A stretch of DNA of 64,000 nt from 66-474 sp051962095 (GTDB lineage: Bacteria > Pseudomonadota > Gammaproteobacteria > Xanthomonadales > Rhodanobacteraceae), in NCBI GenBank assembly GCA_051962095.1, contig JBQCCP010000059.1:23872-87871 (forward strand), in the 5' to 3' direction. Positions 61,014 to 64,000 of this stretch are shown here, piece after piece. Below the pieces are notes generated by a model. The model saw nothing but the letters and a program-made list of their open reading frames with translations. It was not told where the DNA came from and ran no database searches. Each line of letters opens with the position of its first letter. The stretch's first letter is position 1. The translations under genes were made by a program, and so were the position numbers.

Positions 61014-62138
61014 GTGGCTGACGCCGCGTCGCTCTATCTCGGATTGATTTCCGGCACCAGTGCCGACGGCATCGATGCCGCACTGGTGCGCTTCGCGCCG
61101 CGGATGCAGGTGATCGCGGCGCGCACGTTCGCGTATCCCGAGAGTTTGCGCGAGCGCATCGTGGCGCTGGCGCGCAACGCTGCCGCGATCACGCTGGATG
61201 ATCTGGGTCACCTAGATGTCGAAATCGGCGAATGCTTCGCCGACGCAGCGCTGGCGTTGTTGCGCGACGCGGACACCGATGCGCACGACGTGGCCGCGCT
61301 GGGTTCGCACGGCCAGACCGTCTGCCATCGCCCGAACGGGACGCATCCGTTCACGCTGCAGATCGGCGATCCGAACGTGGTCGCCGAGCGCACCGGCATC
61401 ATCACGGTCGCGGATTTTCGTCGCGCGGATGTTGCCGCCGGCGGGCAGGGCGCGCCGCTGTTGCCGGCGTTGCACGCAGCGATTTTGGCGGACGCGTCGA
61501 TGCCGCGCGCGATATTGAATCTCGGCGGCATCGCGAACGTCACCTTGCTGGTTCCCGGTCAAGCCGTGATCGGATTCGATACCGGTCCCGCGAACTGCCT
61601 GCTGGATGCGTGGTCGCTGCGCGTCCGTGGCGAGGCTCGCGACGAAGGCGGCACGTGGGCGCGCAGCGGTCGCGTCGATGCGGCGTTGTTGCGGCGCTTG
61701 CTCGACGATCCCTATTTCGCGCTGCTGCCGCCGAAGAGTACCGGGCGCGAGTACTTCAACCTGGACTGGCTGGGTGAGCGCCTTCCCACGGGCATCGAGC
61801 CGGCGGACGTGCAGGCGACGCTGCTGCACCTTACCGCGCGCAGCATCGCCGTTGCGCTGCGGCGCGCCCACGCAGTGGAGATTCGCGAGGTGTACGCCTG
61901 CGGCGGCGGCGTGCACAACGATGCGTTGATGGCCGCGCTCCGTGGCGAGCTGCCCGATGCAAAGGTCGGCACCACCGCCGCGCTCGGGCTCGATCCCGAT
62001 TTCGTGGAAGCGGTGGGTTTCGCCTGGCTCGCGCGCGCACGTCTCGAACATGCGCCCGGCAACCTGCCGTCGGTCACCGGCGCACGCGGACCGCGCGTGC
62101 TGGGCGGTATTTACGCTGGTTCGAAGCGGCTGTGGTGA
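61014..62138 (+). CDS. anmK: Anhydro-N-acetylmuramic acid kinase
   Basis: AnmK opens and phosphorylates 1,6-anhydro-MurNAc to MurNAc-6-P during peptidoglycan recycling. The 374-residue product has GLISGTSADGIDAAL, GSHGQTVCHRP, the catalytic Asp of VADFRRADVAAGGQGAPL, and FDTGPANCLLDAW. The GTG start lies 10 bp after the mepM-like stop. The last codons and stop (KRLW) fall in the head of a dispersed repeat. The convergent gene is ampG, the muropeptide importer, so two recycling steps are neighbours. Confidence 0.95.
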   Translation: MADAASLYLGLISGTSADGIDAALVRFAPRMQVIAARTFAYPESLRERIVALARNAAAITLDDLGHLDVEIGECFADAALALLRDADTDAHDVAALGSHGQTVCHRPNGTHPFTLQIGDPNVVAERTGIITVADFRRADVAAGGQGAPLLPALHAAILADASMPRAILNLGGIANVTLLVPGQAVIGFDTGPANCLLDAWSLRVRGEARDEGGTWARSGRVDAALLRRLLDDPYFALLPPKSTGREYFNLDWLGERLPTGIEPADVQATLLHLTARSIAVALRRAHAVEIREVYACGGGVHNDALMAALRGELPDAKVGTTAALGLDPDFVEAVGFAWLARARLEHAPGNLPSVTGARGPRVLGGIYAGSKRLW

Positions 62139-62233
62139 AAAGTCAGGCCATGGATGGCCGTTCTGGTGTCAGGGCTGCCGCTGCCCGCATTCTTGCCGTT
62201 CCATTCGCGGTGCGGCGATCATGGACGATCGCA
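62119..62233. repeat. Dispersed paired-hairpin element, copy D
   Basis: The head TTCGAAGCGGCTGTGGTGAA leads to AAGTCAGGCCATGGATGGCC (palindrome 62146-62159). The tail GATCATGGACGATC lies at 62217-62230. It supplies the stop of anmK at one end and the last codons and stop of ampG at the other. Confidence 0.8.
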
Positions 62234-63520
62234 TGACGGTGCGCGCAGCCGCGGCACCAGCCACAGCAGCAACAGCGCGGCCGGCAATACCGCCAGTACC
62301 GTCAGCACGAAATAGAAACCGTAGCTCGTCGCCATTACGATGCCGCCGGCGAAGAACCCCATCACCTTGCCCGGCAGGTTCACCATCGAACTCAGCAGGG
62401 AATATTGCGTCGCGGTGTGCTGGCGATTCACCAGCGAAGAAAGGAAAGCGACCGTGGGTGGTCCGAGGAAGCCCAGCGTGAAGTTCTCGCCCGAAATCAC
62501 CACGGTGAGCATCGCAAGGCTGCCGTGGTGGTTCATGAGCGTCAGATACAGCAGATTGCTGCATCCGCACGCGATGATCGCGACGAACAACGTAGGATTG
62601 ATCCCGAAACGCGCCACGGCCGCGCCACCCACGAACACGCCGGCGATACCGATCCACACGCCGTAAATCTTCGTGATGGTGCCGATCGCGGTGAGGCTGA
62701 AGCCCATGTCGCGATAGAACGGGCTCATGATGCCGCCGATCGTCGCTTGTTCCGGAAGTTTGAACAGGAGGATGAACAGCAGCGTCAGCAGCGCCAGTGC
62801 CGCGCCATAGCGCGCGAAGAAATCGGTAAACGGCGCCACCACGCCATTGCGCATCGCATCCAGCCATCGCCGCGGCGACTCGCGATGCATCTCCGGCTCG
62901 CGCGCCAGCAGATTGGCTATGACCGGAATCACCATTATTGCGGCCATCACCACGTACACCCACGGCCACGCGAGGTGATCGGCCATGATCAACGCGAACG
63001 CGCCGGCCACCATCAGGCCGATGCGGTAGCCGAGCGCGTACGTCGCGACCAGCGCGCCCTGTTGGTCCATCGGCGCGATCTCGATGCGGTAGGCGTCCAC
63101 CGCGATGTCCTGGGTGGCGCCGAAGAACGCGACCGCGAGCGTCGCGGCAATGAACGCATCCAGTCTGGCCGGCGTCAGCAACGCCATCGCCATCAATCCG
63201 GCAACGACCCCTGCTTGGGCCAGGAGCAACCAGCCGCGCCGGCGCCCCAGTCGCGCAAACAGCGGCAGTCGCCAGTGATCCAGCAGCGGCGCCCACAAGA
63301 ACTTGAAGACGTAGGTCATGCCGGCGCTTGCGATCATCGTGATGTCGCGCAGCACGATGTGTTCGGCTTTCAGCCAGTAAGCCAGTGTCCCCGCGACCAG
63401 CAAGAACGGCAGGCCGGACGAAAAGCCGAAGAAGCACATCGTCCATGCGGCCGGCTGCGTGAAGGCCTTCCAGATGGAGGGCCTCGCGGGCCGATTGGCA
63501 GCCCCGGTGCTGCGCGTCAT
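62219..63520 (-). CDS. ampG: AmpG-family muropeptide MFS transporter
   Basis: AmpG imports GlcNAc-anhydroMurNAc peptides from the periplasm. The 433-residue product has 12 or more membrane helices and family motifs AAWTMCFFGFSSGLPFLLVAGT, the KFLWAPLLDHW signature and ATQDIAVDAYRIE. The start overlaps the exonuclease stop (ATGA). Its C-terminus SCDRP is encoded by the tail of the dispersed repeat. It converges with anmK. Together with ampE it hints at control of recycling, although no beta-lactamase or ampR is in the window. Confidence 0.94.
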   Translation of the reverse strand: MTRSTGAANRPARPSIWKAFTQPAAWTMCFFGFSSGLPFLLVAGTLAYWLKAEHIVLRDITMIASAGMTYVFKFLWAPLLDHWRLPLFARLGRRRGWLLLAQAGVVAGLMAMALLTPARLDAFIAATLAVAFFGATQDIAVDAYRIEIAPMDQQGALVATYALGYRIGLMVAGAFALIMADHLAWPWVYVVMAAIMVIPVIANLLAREPEMHRESPRRWLDAMRNGVVAPFTDFFARYGAALALLTLLFILLFKLPEQATIGGIMSPFYRDMGFSLTAIGTITKIYGVWIGIAGVFVGGAAVARFGINPTLFVAIIACGCSNLLYLTLMNHHGSLAMLTVVISGENFTLGFLGPPTVAFLSSLVNRQHTATQYSLLSSMVNLPGKVMGFFAGGIVMATSYGFYFVLTVLAVLPAALLLLWLVPRLRAPSCDRP

Positions 63521-64000
63521 TCCGCGTAGTCCACCGAAAAGGGCGCGTGATCGGAAAACCGCGGCTCGCGGGCGATGGAGCAGGCGCGCACACGCTTGCC
63601 GATACCGGGCGTGGTGATCTGGTAGTCGATGCGCCAGCCGACGTTGTTCGCGCGTGCGGCGCCGCGGTTGGACCACCACGTGTATTCCTCGACCTCGGGT
63701 TTCACCACGCGGAAGCTGTCCAGCCAGCCGCGTTTCGGCGCGGGCGTGCCATCGCCGTGCGGGTCCGCGATCAGCGCGTTCAACCATGCGCGTTCCGCAG
63801 GCAGGCAGCCGGAATTCTTCTGGTTCGATTTCCAGTTGCGGATGTCGCGCTCGCTGCGCACGATGTTCCAGTCGCCGCACAGCACGTATTCGCGGCCGCT
63901 GGCGAGCCACTTGTCGAAAATCGCCCGCAGTTTCTTCATCGCCTCGAACTTGAACTGCTGGCGCTCCTCGCCCGAGGTGCCCGACGGCACGTACAGCGAC
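63517..64000 (-). CDS. Exodeoxyribonuclease III family nuclease, N-terminus cut by window edge
   Basis: About 160 C-terminal residues of an ExoIII/AP-endonuclease are visible. The catalytic Asp-Asn pair lies in GDWNIVRSERD. NWKSNQKNSGCLPAERAWL is the conserved ExoIII core. The C-terminal SDHAP carries the Asp-His pair, and WRIDYQI precedes it. Such enzymes digest duplex DNA 3' to 5' and incise at abasic sites. The stop overlaps the ampG start, so the two genes are coupled. Which paralogue it is (xthA or exoA type) cannot be told without the N-terminus. Confidence 0.93.
   Translation of the reverse strand, partial: SLYVPSGTSGEERQQFKFEAMKKLRAIFDKWLASGREYVLCGDWNIVRSERDIRNWKSNQKNSGCLPAERAWLNALIADPHGDGTPAPKRGWLDSFRVVKPEVEEYTWWSNRGAARANNVGWRIDYQITTPGIGKRVRACSIAREPRFSDHAPFSVDYAE

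Noticed and set aside
1..64000. CRISPR arrays, tRNA/rRNA genes, IS elements, prophage
   Set aside because: No regularly spaced repeats, no cloverleaf-like sequences or CCA ends, and no transposase or phage genes were seen on reading both strands.

Overview
The window is a GC-rich (roughly two-thirds G+C), densely coded chromosomal segment of a gammaproteobacterium. Gene content and order point to the Xanthomonadales, most likely Rhodanobacteraceae or a close relative: an AlgZ/AlgR-type LytTR two-component pair, coaBC-dut-algC, bfd-bfr, a DUF6776-erpA pair, and two S9 peptidases. I saw no rRNA, tRNA, phage, IS element or CRISPR array. About 58 protein genes were accepted; most other open frames are antisense or out-of-frame shadows caused by the high GC.

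Layout. 1-3.9 kb: two divergent exopolysaccharide export genes (a BY-kinase/co-polymerase cut by the window edge and an outer-membrane OPX lipoprotein) around a 0.7 kb partly AT-rich gap. 4-10.4 kb: a MerR/TipA-like regulator, two divergent S9 peptidases and a carboxylesterase. 10.4-17.1 kb: the LytS-type kinase and LytTR regulator, ampE, nudC, erpA, a DUF6776 protein, rppH, and the iron-storage pair bfd-bfr behind a probable Fur-controlled promoter. 17.2-22 kb: a hybrid kinase cotranscribed with a multidomain REC/GGDEF/EAL protein whose c-di-GMP domains look catalytically dead. 22-31.4 kb: hemJ, csaA-like, then a nitrogen block (glnA with a sigma-54 promoter and an NtrC palindrome, amtB, later ntrB-ntrC), interrupted by a GNAT gene, an active-looking diguanylate cyclase and alkB. 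31.4-39 kb: GNAT, thiolase, YkvA, a ClsC-like phospholipase D, yceI, sixA, a secreted unknown, and speE. 39-49.6 kb: speA, an SDR, a SPOR protein, argS, radC, coaBC split into two overlapping genes, dut, and algC with a membrane N-terminus. 50-64 kb: an M28 peptidase, a glutamine amidotransferase, a rhomboid, a BBE-type oxidoreductase, a winged-helix/NB-ARC/TPR regulator divergent from a secreted unknown, tyrS, a MepM-type endopeptidase, anmK, ampG and the 3' part of an exonuclease III gene.

The most unusual signal is not a gene. At least four families of palindromic intergenic repeats are scattered through the window. One of them (copies near 10.4, 14.2, 22.2 and 62.1 kb) is built from a head hairpin next to a GTGGAAAGTCAG-like box and, 60-150 bp later, a tail hairpin of the form GATC-N6-GATC. 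Its stems change in a compensatory way between copies, and it overlaps gene ends and one gene start. Two other families carry the GTAG signature typical of REP elements mobilised by RAYT transposases and sit almost only between convergent genes.

Functional themes: nitrogen control (NtrBC acting on glnA/amtB is inferred from sites in the same window), peptidoglycan recycling and cell-wall hydrolysis (ampE, anmK, ampG, MepM-like, SPOR), polyamine synthesis (speA/speE), iron storage, and surface polysaccharide export and precursor supply (wza/wzc-like, algC).
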